Source of the DNA: Desulfobacterales bacterium
GTDB lineage: Bacteria > Desulfobacterota > Desulfobacteria > Desulfobacterales > UBA11574
Length of the DNA: 64,000 bases
Assembly: GCA_030145345.1 (NCBI GenBank)
Contig: JAQYVT010000003.1
Coordinates: forward strand, 1-64,000
Direction of reading: 5' to 3'
Under the pieces are notes generated by a model, which saw nothing but the letters and a program-made list of their open reading frames with translations, was not told where the DNA came from and did no database searches. The translations under genes were made by a program, and so were the position numbers. Position 1 is the first letter of the stretch, and each line of letters opens with the position of its first letter. Positions 1 to 10,900 of the stretch are shown here, one piece after another.

Positions 1-207
1 TTACCCCGGACAATCCGCCGAAATCTTATACCCTAAACTTTCGATCAATTCGGGTAAAATCCTGCTTCAGCATGAGCGCTGGGTTCAATTTGATGCATCA
101 TTTATTCGCTAATATCTTATCTTTGTGATATATATCATAAAACTAACTGTTGAAAATGGAGTGAAAACCCGGCGTTTTCTCTTTTCTCTGAACGGATTTA
201 AAGCAAG

Positions 208-897
208 ATGAGGCTTGAAAAAGAAAAAAAGCTTTTATGGATTCCTTTAGCATTGGGGTTTTTGTTTTTTTTGTCTTGCAGCATTTTTAAGACAACATAC
301 GATGTCACAAAGGGGACGGTAGACACAACCTATAAGATAACAAAATATACCGTAAAAACGACCTATAAGGTAACCAAAGGTGTTGGGAAAACAGTCTATC
401 AAATCGGCAAATACACGTTTATCGTGGTCAAAGCGCCTTTAAGCTGGCCGTTAACACGCGAAGAGATCGAGTCCATCGATGATCTGCCGCCCAAAGAAGC
501 GATCCGGCAAGGTCGCGTCAAGAAATCGCCCTATGTGGTCAAAGGCAAAAGATATGTGCCCATGTCGGTGGCAAAGGCCGCCAAATACCGTCAAAAGGGG
601 GTCGCATCCTGGTACGGGTACGAGACCTATCACCAAAAAGGCGGGCACATGACCGCCAACGGTGAGGCGTTTGATCCAAAAGGACTCAATGCAGCGCATA
701 AGTATTTACCGCTTCCCACCTATGTTCGCGTAACGAATCTTGAAAATCGTCGAAGCATCATTGTCCGGGTAAACGACCGGGGGCCTTTTGTGGAGGGCCG
801 TATTATCGATCTGAGTGCCGGAGCCGCTAAAAAACTGGGGTTTTACAAAAAAGGAATGGCAAAGGTTCTGGTAGAGGCGATACAGGTTGAAGGTTAG
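208..897 (+). CDS. rlpA: RlpA-like septal ring lytic transglycosylase / DPBB-domain lipoprotein
   Basis: Lipobox-like LSCS at N-terminus; DPBB motifs VASWYGYETYHQKGGHMTANGEAFDP and VRVNDRGPFVEGRIIDLSAGAAKKLG. Confidence 0.9.
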   Translation: MRLEKEKKLLWIPLALGFLFFLSCSIFKTTYDVTKGTVDTTYKITKYTVKTTYKVTKGVGKTVYQIGKYTFIVVKAPLSWPLTREEIESIDDLPPKEAIRQGRVKKSPYVVKGKRYVPMSVAKAAKYRQKGVASWYGYETYHQKGGHMTANGEAFDPKGLNAAHKYLPLPTYVRVTNLENRRSIIVRVNDRGPFVEGRIIDLSAGAAKKLGFYKKGMAKVLVEAIQVEG

Positions 898-1092
898 CCC
901 ATGACCGGACCGCTTCCCGCCGCGAAGCACTACCGCAAGGCAGAACCCCCACCCTTCAGGGCAGGGAGCTTCACAAACCCGGAATTGCCGTTTTTTTCAC
1001 CTATTGTCTATTTTAAAATATTTTGCTAAAGAAAGGTTTGCAAAACTGAGCCCGGATTTTTTAGGGCAATTTCGACTCATTAAAAAATCTAA

Positions 1093-2007
1093 ATGGTGGG
1101 TCTCATGTCTGTCTTTTGTCGAAACTCTATCCGTTGCGAACATCAGAGAGTTATTTCATTTATCGGACCATTTTTTTTCCTGCTGTGCGTTCTACTGTTG
1201 TCCGGATGTTCTTATTTTATTTCATCCGCAACCGTCGACATGACCGCAAATTTATCCCAGGCCATTTTAAACAACAACGATCTGGCAACGGTTGAAGCCG
1301 GCGGGCCGGCTTACCTGCTGATGGTTGACAGCCTGCTGTATCGCGACCCGGACAATGAATCCCTGCTTCGCGCGTCCGCAGACGTCTATACCGCATATAC
1401 CGATGTGTTCGTTAAAGATAAGGATCGCGCCAAAAAACTGACCGATAAATCACTGGATTATGCATTAAGAGCGTTGTGTATCCGTAGGCCGGATACATGC
1501 TTGTTCCGCCAGAGCAGTTTTCAGGAATTTGAGCATGTTATTGATGCATTGGGCGTAAAAGATGTTCCGAATTTGTTTACCCTGGGATCGGCCTGGTCCG
1601 CATGGATTCAGACCCATCGGGAAGACTGGGACGCGGTGGCTGAAATTCCCCGGGTTGAGGCCATTATGGAGCGCGTTGTCGAATTGGATGAAGACTATCA
1701 GGATGGCGCCGCCCATTTATACCTCGGGGTTCTGGCCACGTTCCTTCCACCGGCGCTGGGCGGCAAACCCGATGTGGGAAAACAGCATTTTGAGCGCGCA
1801 CTGGAAATTTCTAAAAATAAAAATTTGATGGTCAAAGTGTTGTATGCCCGGCATTATGCCCGCCTGGTTTTTGACAGGGAACTGCATGACCGGCTTTTGA
1901 ACGCGGTGCTAAAGGCGAATCCCGATGTTCCCGAATATACCCTCGGCAATACCCTTGCACAGCAACAGGCCCGGGAACTTTTGGATAGTGGTGAAGACTA
2001 TTTTTAA
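1093..2007 (+). CDS. TRAP transporter TatT (T-component) family lipoprotein
   Basis: Lipobox LLSGCS; TatT-like GGPAYLLMVDSLLYRDPDNESLLRASADVYTAY; directly upstream of dctPQM. Confidence 0.85.
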   Translation: MVGLMSVFCRNSIRCEHQRVISFIGPFFFLLCVLLLSGCSYFISSATVDMTANLSQAILNNNDLATVEAGGPAYLLMVDSLLYRDPDNESLLRASADVYTAYTDVFVKDKDRAKKLTDKSLDYALRALCIRRPDTCLFRQSSFQEFEHVIDALGVKDVPNLFTLGSAWSAWIQTHREDWDAVAEIPRVEAIMERVVELDEDYQDGAAHLYLGVLATFLPPALGGKPDVGKQHFERALEISKNKNLMVKVLYARHYARLVFDRELHDRLLNAVLKANPDVPEYTLGNTLAQQQARELLDSGEDYF

Positions 2008-2273
2008 CCTAAGCAAAAGCCGAGGATGCACCATCTCCATCGTTATCAAGGACTCGCAGTAGACGACTACGGCTTCGCCCTTGATGCCTTGGATCTGGGG
2101 CATCCTCGACTTTCGCTCAATCAGGGTTTAACCTTGCAGAAGTTAGGTCTAACCTAAATCTGCATAACTTGTTCTTGAAAATGTCGGAATAAATATTAAA
2201 ATTAGTGGGTTGTAGATATTCTCAATTTCGTTTACGCTCGATTAGGGTGAAAAATACAAAGAGGTATCCCAAG

Positions 2274-3275
2274 ATGATACGAATTATACTGATGCTGCTT
2301 GTTGTTATGCTTGCCGTCCCGGCACAGGCCATGCGGTTCAAGATCGCCACCCTGTCGCCGGAAGGATCCATCTGGATGGAGAAAATGCGAGACGGTGCAG
2401 AAGAATTGGCCCGTAAAACCGATAACCGGGTTCGGATAAAATACTATCCCGGGGGGGTTATGGGCGACGACAAGGCGGTGATGCGCAAGATCCGTATCGG
2501 CCAGCTCCAAGGCGGTGCCTTTGTCGGGGGAAGTTTATCCGATTATTATCGCGACAATCAGATTTACAGCCTGCCGCTGTTTTTCAGATCTTTCAAAGAG
2601 ATCGATTATGCTCGTGAACACCTGGACAAACGAATTGTGGACGGGTTTGAGACCGGCGGATTTGTGACCTTTGGAATTGCCGAGGGCGGCTTTGCCTATG
2701 TCATGTCCACCGTACCCATACGAACCGTCGAGGAGATGCGCCAGCAGAAGGTCTGGATCCCGGACAACGATTCCATGATTCTGGAAACGGTCAAGGCCTT
2801 TGAAATCACGCCCATCCCGTTGTCCATCGCCGATGTCCGGACCGGCCTGCAGACCGGCCTGATTAACACCGTAACCACCCCGCCCATAGGGGCTTTGGCG
2901 CTGCAATGGCACACCCAGATTAAATACCTGTTGGACGAACCATTTCTGTATATTTTTGGCGTGCTGGCCGTGGATCGCAAGGCATTTTTAAAAATATCAC
3001 CCGGCGATCAAAAGATCTTCCGGGAAATCATGGGCCGTATATTTAAAGCGCTTGACCAACGTAACCGAGAAGACAATATCAAGGCGCTTGAAACCTTGCG
3101 CAAACAGGGGATAGAGTTTGTCAAACCCTCCGCTGAAGCCCTGAAAAAATGGTGTCAAGACGCTTCGGAAGTGCCGAAGCGGCTGGTGGAAACCGACAGG
3201 TTGTCCCAGGAGATGGTGGATACCCTGGAAGGTCTTCTCAAAGATTTTCGTACAAAGGAGTTAAACCCTAATTGA
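2274..3275 (+). CDS. dctP: TRAP transporter substrate-binding protein DctP
   Basis: Signal peptide MIRIILMLLVVMLAVPAQA; DctP-like VRIKYYPGGVMGDDKAVMRKIRIGQLQGG; start moved from 2205 to the ATG at 2274. Confidence 0.93.
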   Translation: MIRIILMLLVVMLAVPAQAMRFKIATLSPEGSIWMEKMRDGAEELARKTDNRVRIKYYPGGVMGDDKAVMRKIRIGQLQGGAFVGGSLSDYYRDNQIYSLPLFFRSFKEIDYAREHLDKRIVDGFETGGFVTFGIAEGGFAYVMSTVPIRTVEEMRQQKVWIPDNDSMILETVKAFEITPIPLSIADVRTGLQTGLINTVTTPPIGALALQWHTQIKYLLDEPFLYIFGVLAVDRKAFLKISPGDQKIFREIMGRIFKALDQRNREDNIKALETLRKQGIEFVKPSAEALKKWCQDASEVPKRLVETDRLSQEMVDTLEGLLKDFRTKELNPN

Positions 3276-3781
3276 TCGAAAAACCCCGTAAATCTTTTGT
3301 CGAGCGCGCGCAGATGATTCTTTGCCGGGTGGAAGATTCCATCCTGGTGGGGTTGTTGCTGTTGATGATCACCCTGGCGGTTCTTCAGATCTTTCTTCGC
3401 AATCTGTTCGATACCGGCCTTGTTTGGAGTGATGTTCTGGTGCGTATCCTTGTACTGTGGGTCGGACTTGTGGGCGCAATGGTGGCCAGCCGGCAGGGAA
3501 ACCACATCAACATTGACATCATGGAACGTTTTCTGCCGGAACGCGCCAAAATTGTCGTCAATTTTGTCGTGCAACTGTTCACCGCTTTCATTTGTACGAT
3601 CGTAGCCTATTACAGCCTTCAATTTGTGCAAATGGAGTTTGCCGACGGGGGCATGGCTTTTGCCAAGGTGCCGGTGTGGTTATGCGAGGCCATTATTCCC
3701 GTTGCCTTTGTGGTTATCGCCATACGCTATGTTCTATTGTCAATTATAAACCTCAAAAGAATCGTTAAATTTCGATCGTGA
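3272..3781 (+). CDS. dctQ: TRAP transporter small permease DctQ
   Basis: Four-TM small permease overlapping dctP end and dctM start; TTG start. Confidence 0.9.
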   Translation: MIEKPRKSFVERAQMILCRVEDSILVGLLLLMITLAVLQIFLRNLFDTGLVWSDVLVRILVLWVGLVGAMVASRQGNHINIDIMERFLPERAKIVVNFVVQLFTAFICTIVAYYSLQFVQMEFADGGMAFAKVPVWLCEAIIPVAFVVIAIRYVLLSIINLKRIVKFRS

Positions 3782-5064
3782 TCCCATATATTTCCGCCCT
3801 GATATTGATTCTTTTAGCCATCTTGGGGACGCCGCTTTTTGTCGTCATTCTGGCGGTTGCCATGCTCGGGTTTCATTACCAGGGCGTTCATCTGTCCGTC
3901 ATCGCCATTGAAATTTATCGCATTGCCGACACCCCGGTTCTGCTGGCACTGCCCTTGTTTACATTTGCCGGCTACCTATTGGGGGAGAGCCGGACCTCCC
4001 AACGCCTGGTCAGGCTTACCCGGGCCTTTCTTGGATGGATGCCCGGCGGTCTGGCCATCGTCGCCTTTGTTGCCTGCGCGTTTTTTACCGCCTTTACCGG
4101 TGCATCCGGTGTGACCATTGTGGCGCTGGGCGCGTTGCTGTATCCGGCGTTGACAGAGGCCGGGTACAGAGACAAATTCAGCATCGGCCTGGTGACATCG
4201 TCGGGCAGTTTGGGGCTGCTGTTGCCGCCTTCACTCCCGCTGATTCTTTACGGGATTATCGCACAGCAGATGGACATCGGCGCGAATGTGGCCATCAGCG
4301 ATCTGTTTCTCGCCGGGATTCTCCCGGCCTTGCTGATGGTGCTGATGCTCTCGCTTTGGAGCCTGTGGGAAAACCGTCGCAACCCCACGCCTTTTAATTC
4401 CTTTTCAGCAAAAGAAGCCGCTGCTGCCCTGCGCGAGGCGATTTGGGAAATACCGCTGCCGGTGTTTGTTCTGGGGGGTATTTACGGCGGATTTTTTGCC
4501 ATTTCCGAAGCTGCCGCAGTGACCGCAATGTATGTGATCGTTGTGGAGGTTTTTATATACAAAGAAATCAAGCTGTCACAGCTTCCGTCAATTATGCGGG
4601 AATCCATGGTGATGGTGGGGGGAATCCTTCTTATTCTGGGTGTGGCGCTGGCATCGACCAATTTTTTAATCGATGCCGAAGTGCCCATGCACCTGTTCAA
4701 TCTGATTCAGGCCCATGTCACCAACAAAATTGTCTTTCTGATTTTGCTGAATATTTTATTGTTGATACTCGGCGCGATTCTGGACATCTTTTCTGCTCTG
4801 GTCATTATGATCCCCATCATCCTGCCCGTGGCGGTCAATTACGGGATCGATCCGGTTCATCTGGGCATCATTTTTCTGGCCAACATGCAAATCGGCTACT
4901 TCACGCCGCCAGTGGGGATGAACCTATTTATTGCCAGCTACCGCTTCAATAAATCCATCACAGAACTCTACCAGGCGGCCATACCGTTTATGATCGTGCT
5001 GCTGATAGCGGTACTGATCATTACCTACTGGCCGGCGTTGAGCCTGGTTTTCCTTCAAAGATAA
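3778..5064 (+). CDS. dctM: TRAP transporter large permease DctM
   Basis: Multi-TM; GASGVTIVALGALLYPAL and FLANMQIGYFTPPVGMNLF motifs. Confidence 0.95.
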   Translation: MIPYISALILILLAILGTPLFVVILAVAMLGFHYQGVHLSVIAIEIYRIADTPVLLALPLFTFAGYLLGESRTSQRLVRLTRAFLGWMPGGLAIVAFVACAFFTAFTGASGVTIVALGALLYPALTEAGYRDKFSIGLVTSSGSLGLLLPPSLPLILYGIIAQQMDIGANVAISDLFLAGILPALLMVLMLSLWSLWENRRNPTPFNSFSAKEAAAALREAIWEIPLPVFVLGGIYGGFFAISEAAAVTAMYVIVVEVFIYKEIKLSQLPSIMRESMVMVGGILLILGVALASTNFLIDAEVPMHLFNLIQAHVTNKIVFLILLNILLLILGAILDIFSALVIMIPIILPVAVNYGIDPVHLGIIFLANMQIGYFTPPVGMNLFIASYRFNKSITELYQAAIPFMIVLLIAVLIITYWPALSLVFLQR

Positions 5065-5708
5065 ATTCTCTCGGATTTGGCTCGATCAGGGGTATGGTAT
5101 CTGACCCCAAATAGAGGTCGATGACCGTCTATCTTGCTGAAGAAAGTCTTAACATGCTGTTTTATATCCGAATTTTATTCCAAAAATTAAGTCTTGTAAT
5201 TAATAAAGATTTACTATATTTTTTATATTTACTATTTGAATATATTTTTCTTCAACATCTAACCCCAATGCGGAGGTTTTTCTATTGTAAAACCTCTCAA
5301 AGTGTGCGCGTTTTGCTCCAAACAGAACAAATAATATGCTGTTTGGAACAAGATCATCCCGAACAGTTTGAAATTGATCGGGAAAGTTTAAATTTGGTAT
5401 CGACTAATAACATAGTTTGTTGTCGTCAAATTAGTTCAAAGCTTGAGATCCCCACTCTGTTCTTGTTATCGTGAGGCTTACCCCCAAAGACTGCTGGTTC
5501 TGTAACTGCCTCAAAAATAAGCTCTGAAACACTCAACTCTATCAAACAATTCATCAAATTATTGTAATTCTTCGGGGACGCTTCGTGCGTTATTGGAAGT
5601 AAGTATATTCCAATAAACAGCTACTGGAAAAACTTATATACTTTTTCGGTTTCGGGTTTTTCGAGTCGTGAGGGTACCTGACACCTCTATGCTAATCAAG
5701 AGGCCAGT

Positions 5709-7979
5709 TTGATGTCGCGCTTGTCTAAAGCAATAATAGTTAGCTTGCTTATCGGTACTTTGGGAGTGATGGCAAGCCTCGTCCCTATGGGAATCGCTTT
5801 AGAAGAAAATATTGGCCTGGATGTATTGTTCAGACTGAGGGGCCCAAGAAAACCGCCTTCAGATGTCACTATCGTGTCTTTGGATAAAGCTTCTGCCGAT
5901 AATTTCAAACTGCCTGTCGATCCCGATAAATGGCCCCGTTCTCTTCATGCCCGGCTTACTGAATCCCTGGTCGAACAAGGCGCCGCTGTAATTGTTTTTG
6001 ACTTGATTTTCAAAGATCCAGGCCCTGTAGAACACGACAATTTGTTCACCAAAGCAATGAACGATGCCGGTAATGTTGTTCTATGCGTGTGCCTTGAAAA
6101 AGACACGGTTCCTTTGAAAAATAAAGATGGGACGCATACGGGTGAATTAATTATCGAGAGACTGATACCACCGATTCCGCCTTTTGCAGAATCTGCTCTT
6201 GCCTTGGCACCGTTTCCCTTGCCCAAAGTGCCCGTCAAAGTCAGCCAGTATTGGACTTTCAAGACCGAGGCCGGGGACGCTCCGACGTTACCACTCACGG
6301 TATTCCAGATCTTTGCACTTAAAGAATATGATGAATTTTTGCGTTTACTGGAAAAGGTTTCTCCGTCTAAAGCAGAGAAACTACTTTATGATCCGGATGC
6401 CATTGTTAAGAACAGATGGGTTGAAGAGAGCATCCTGATTCTAAGAGATCTCTTTAAAGAAAATCCATGGATTGGAAAGAAAATGATCGAAGAGATTCAG
6501 AGCTCAAAGGTTCTGGATGTGAAGAAGAAAAAGATCCTTAAATCACTTGTGAAAATATATCAAGGTCCCAAAAGTCGCTACCTTAATTTTTATGGTCCTT
6601 CCGGGACCATAGAAACGGTTTCCTACCATCAATTGCTGCAACACCATGAAAAATCAATTGTCAAGCAAGAGCCGCCGGATTTGAGAGGTAAAGCGGTGTT
6701 TGTTGGCCTTTCGGAGAACTTTCGCTTCGAACAAAAAGACGGCTTTTATACCGTTTTTTCTCAATCAAGCGGAGTAGATATCAGCGGTGTTGAAATTGCG
6801 GCAAGTGCTTTTGCGAACCTGGTAGAGGATAAGCCGGTTCAGCCGATGGTTTTTCCTGTACATCACGCCACAATTTTTTTCTGGGGAGTTTTGCTGGGCA
6901 TCCTGTGTTTTCTTATCCCGCCCTTCATCGCCGCTTTCGGTGTCGTCAGCCTGAGCCTACTCTATGTGGGGGGTGCTCTCTTACAATTCAACCATTCCGG
7001 TATTTGGTGCCCGATTGTTATACCGCTATTTTTTCAGGTGCCTGTGGCCTACTTCGGCATTATTCTGTGGAAGTTTTTCGAAACGAGTAAGGAGCGTCAG
7101 AACATCAGAAGGGCTTTTGAATACTACCTGCCTGAAAAAGTAGTGGGCCGGTTAGCCAAGAACCTTGGCGATGTCAAAACAAATATTCAAACAGTCTATG
7201 GGACGTGTCTGTTTACGGATGCAGAACAATATACGTCCCTATCAGAAAATATGGATCCAAAAAAACTTACCATCTTTATGAATAAATACTATGAAGCTGT
7301 TTTCCAACCGGTCAGTAAATATGAAGGTTTCGTGTCGGACATCAAAGGCGATTCCATGTTGTCGATTTGGGCGACGGCAAACCCTGATGCTGATTTCAGA
7401 AAAAAAGCATGCCTCGCAGCCCTGGATATTTCCAGTGCAGTGAAAAAGTTCAAACAGGATTTTGATACGCTTCATCTTCATACTCGCATCGGTTTGCATT
7501 CCGGATACATATCCCTTGGCAGCGTAGGAGCTATCAATCATTATGAGTATCGCCCTGTGGGAGATATCGTCAATACTGCTTCAAGAATTGAGAAATTGAA
7601 CAAGTATCTTGACACACGGATCTTAGTATCTGAGGAAGTGCTTCATCAGATTGAAGGGTTTCTGACAAGAAAGCTTGGAGAATTTATTTTTGTCGGGAAA
7701 TCCAAACCGGTTACGGTCCATGAATTAATATCTCGAGCCGAAGAATCCGTCGAGCAACAGAAAAATCTCTGTAGAATTTTTTCCGAAGGATTGAATGCCT
7801 ATTATACACAATCCTGGGAAGAAGCAATCCAGGCGTTTTATGCGGCAACGAAAATAAATCGCCAAGATGGACCTTCGACTTTTTATTTGCATTTGTGTGA
7901 GAAGTACAAAGTGAATCCGCCTGGGGAGGTTTGGGATGGATGGGTTCGCCTCAAAAACAAGCTTGAGCTCGCTTTTTAA
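5709..7979 (+). CDS. CHASE2 domain adenylate/guanylate cyclase (class III)
   Basis: Extracellular CHASE2 (DVTIVSLDKASADNF...WPRSLHARL), TM helices, cyclase domain CLFTDAEQYTSLSE...DIKGDSMLSIWA...IGLHSGYISLGSVGA...YRPVGDIVNTASRIE. Confidence 0.93.
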   Translation: MMSRLSKAIIVSLLIGTLGVMASLVPMGIALEENIGLDVLFRLRGPRKPPSDVTIVSLDKASADNFKLPVDPDKWPRSLHARLTESLVEQGAAVIVFDLIFKDPGPVEHDNLFTKAMNDAGNVVLCVCLEKDTVPLKNKDGTHTGELIIERLIPPIPPFAESALALAPFPLPKVPVKVSQYWTFKTEAGDAPTLPLTVFQIFALKEYDEFLRLLEKVSPSKAEKLLYDPDAIVKNRWVEESILILRDLFKENPWIGKKMIEEIQSSKVLDVKKKKILKSLVKIYQGPKSRYLNFYGPSGTIETVSYHQLLQHHEKSIVKQEPPDLRGKAVFVGLSENFRFEQKDGFYTVFSQSSGVDISGVEIAASAFANLVEDKPVQPMVFPVHHATIFFWGVLLGILCFLIPPFIAAFGVVSLSLLYVGGALLQFNHSGIWCPIVIPLFFQVPVAYFGIILWKFFETSKERQNIRRAFEYYLPEKVVGRLAKNLGDVKTNIQTVYGTCLFTDAEQYTSLSENMDPKKLTIFMNKYYEAVFQPVSKYEGFVSDIKGDSMLSIWATANPDADFRKKACLAALDISSAVKKFKQDFDTLHLHTRIGLHSGYISLGSVGAINHYEYRPVGDIVNTASRIEKLNKYLDTRILVSEEVLHQIEGFLTRKLGEFIFVGKSKPVTVHELISRAEESVEQQKNLCRIFSEGLNAYYTQSWEEAIQAFYAATKINRQDGPSTFYLHLCEKYKVNPPGEVWDGWVRLKNKLELAF

Positions 7980-7998
7980 TCATTACAGCTAATTACAT

Positions 7999-10900
7999 TT
8001 GCAGAAAAAGGGGGGCGCCATGATACCCATTAGAACCCGCATCTTAATTTCGGCATTATTTGTTGCTATATTAACAGCGTGTCTATCTTCCAGTACCTGG
8101 GCAGCAGAGCCATGTGAGGAATGGTTGGGCAAGATCGTATCGGTGCAGGGCAGCGTTCAGACTCGAAGAATCGGAGAAACCCTCTGGAAGCCTGTTCATC
8201 TGAACGATACCTATTGTGCCGGAGACATGATTCGGGTTCAGGAAAATAGTCGGGCGGCCGTTGTTCTCTACAATGGCGCCACCCTCCGCCTCGATCAGAA
8301 AAGCGCGATCACCTTCACGGGTGTGGAGAAAAAGCAGACCCTTTTACTCAGGCTGATCGAGGGCGCTGCCCATTTCTTCAGCCGTATTCCCCGAAGCTTA
8401 AAATTGGCTACACCTTATGTAAACGGCGGCGTTGAAGGTACGGAATTTTATGTCAGGGTCGAGGGAAAACAAACTTTCCTGTCGGTATTTGAAGGAAAGG
8501 TGTTGGCAACGAATGAGTTCGGAAGCCTTGCGATTGCCAGTGGTCAATCGGCGGTGGCCGAGGAAGGGAAAGCACCGAAATCGAGTGTTGTGGTACATCC
8601 CAGAGATGCGGTCCGATGGGCATTGTACTATCCGCCCGTAATATATGCGCCATCTGAAATGGTTCCGGTTAAAAAAGATACCCGGGATCCGCGCTTTTTG
8701 GTATATCGCGCTTCATCGCTGCTTTCTTTAGGTCGTGTTGACGAGGCAAAAACAGATATCGATCAGGCGTTGAAACTGGATCCGAAGTACAGCGATGCCA
8801 TTGCGCTTCAGTCCATTATTGCTGTTGTGCAGAACCAGAAAGAGAAAGCGCTCGATCTTGCTCGGAAGGCCGTTAAGCTTGACCCAAAATCTGCTTCAGC
8901 ACGGATCGCGCTTTCATACGCACAGCAGGCAAGTTTCGACCTTCAAGGCGCACGAACAAACCTTGAAGCGGCAGTGAAACTGGAACCTGAGAATGCTCTG
9001 GCGTGGGCGCGTCTGGCAGAGCTGTGGTCATCGTTCGGCGATCTGGACAAATCCCTTGAAGCGGCACAGAAAGCGGTAGACTTGAATCCAGATCTGTCAA
9101 GGATTCAGACGGTTTTGGGATTTGCCTATCTGGCGCAGATTGAAACCAAAGAATCTAAAAAAGCTTTTGAAAAAGCCATCGAACTGGATCAGGCGGATTC
9201 CCTTCCGAGACTGGGTCTGGGTCTGGCAAAAATTCGGGAGGGCGACTTGAAAGACGGCGGAAGGGAGATCGAGATTGCCGCGAGTCTGGACCCCAACAAC
9301 TCGCTCATCCGTAGCTATCTGGGCAAGGTTTACTATGAAGAGAAACGTGCAAAGCTTGACGGACGAGAATATGCGGTTGCCAAGGAACTCGATCCGCAGG
9401 ATCCCACACCCTGGTTCTACGATGCAATCCGAAAACAGACGATTAACCGGCCGGTCGAGGCCTTGCAGGACCTTCAGAAGGCCATTGAGCTCAACGACAA
9501 CCGTGCTGTTTACCGTTCCAGGCTGTTGCTCGATTCGGACCTGGCTGCTCGAAGCTCAAGCCTTGCCAGGATCTATAATAACCTGGGTTTCCAGCAACTG
9601 GGTCTGGTGGAAGGCTGGAAATCGGTCAATACCGATCCGGGCAATTTTTCCGCTCACCGCTTCTTGGCCGACTCTTATGCCGCTCTGCCCAGGCATGAGA
9701 TCGCCAGGGTGAGTGAACTTCTCCAGAGCCAGCTCCTCCAACCGATTAACATTACGCCAATCCAGCCGCAACTGGCCGAAAGCAATCTTAAAATATTGGA
9801 AGGTGCCGGGCCGTCGGCTCTGTCCTTTAACGAGTTTAACCCGATTTTTCAACGAAACCAAGTTGCCCTGCAAGGGAGTGTTGTTGTCGGTGGAAATAGT
9901 ACTCAGGGCAATGACCTCGTTTTTTCGGGAGTGTATGGCAGGACATCTTTCAGCATCGGCCAGTTTCATGGTGAAACCGACGGATTTCGGGAAAACAACG
10001 ATCAGAAACAAAACATTTACAACGTGTTCGGCCAGGCAAGCCTGTCACAAAAGACAAGCATCCAGGTGGAATATCGAAATACAGACAAAGAGACAGGTGA
10101 CCTCACGCTTCTTTTTGACCCGGATGATTTTTGGAACACTCTGAGAAAAGATCGGGACACCGAGTCCTTTCGATTTGGCTTCCGTCACGCCGTTTCTCCA
10201 AATTCCGATTTCATTGCATCTTTCATATACCAGGATGCCGATTCTAACGATCAAAGAATGGTTCCTGTTGCGCCACCTGTCGAAATCTCTGCGCACTATG
10301 AAACAAAAATAGACGGCTATACCACTGAAGCCCAATATCAGCTCCGCCAAGATCGATTCAACATTATCACGGGCGCCGGATATTTCGACGCGGACCGAGA
10401 AGATATATGGACAGATTATTTGATTATTCCAGGCACTTCGCCTATGCTAATACCACCCGATCCTCCTGAACTAACCGATATTCAGCACGCCAATTTTTAT
10501 TTGTATTCCCAGATAAAATTTCCAGAAAAATTCATCTGGACCCTCGGAGGAAGTGCGGATTTATTCGATGGAGGGCTTTATGATTTGGACACTGACCAGT
10601 TCAACCCAAAATTCGGGCTGACCTGGAATCCTTTTCAAAATACCACATTACGAGCTGCGGCCTTCAGAGTTTTTAAAAGGACGCTGATATCAAACCAGAC
10701 CATCGAGCCCACCCAGGTGGCCGGCTTCAATCAGTTCTTTGATGACTCGAATGGGACGAATTCCTGGCGATACGGAATCGCTGTTGATCAAAAGTTCACC
10801 ACAACCCTGTATGGGGGTGTGGAAATATCTCAACGCGATCTTGAGGTTCCCTGGCGCTACAAATTAGGCACAATCTCGGAGACCCGGGAGGCCGATTGGG

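Noticed and set aside
4035-4952. Overlapping plus-strand ORFs of 120 and 169 aa inside dctM
   Set aside because: Alternative-frame shadows of a clear DctM permease.
5121-5474. 117-aa ORF between dctM and the CHASE2 cyclase
   Set aside because: No recognisable family, AT-rich, atypical codon use, no convincing SD; not supported.
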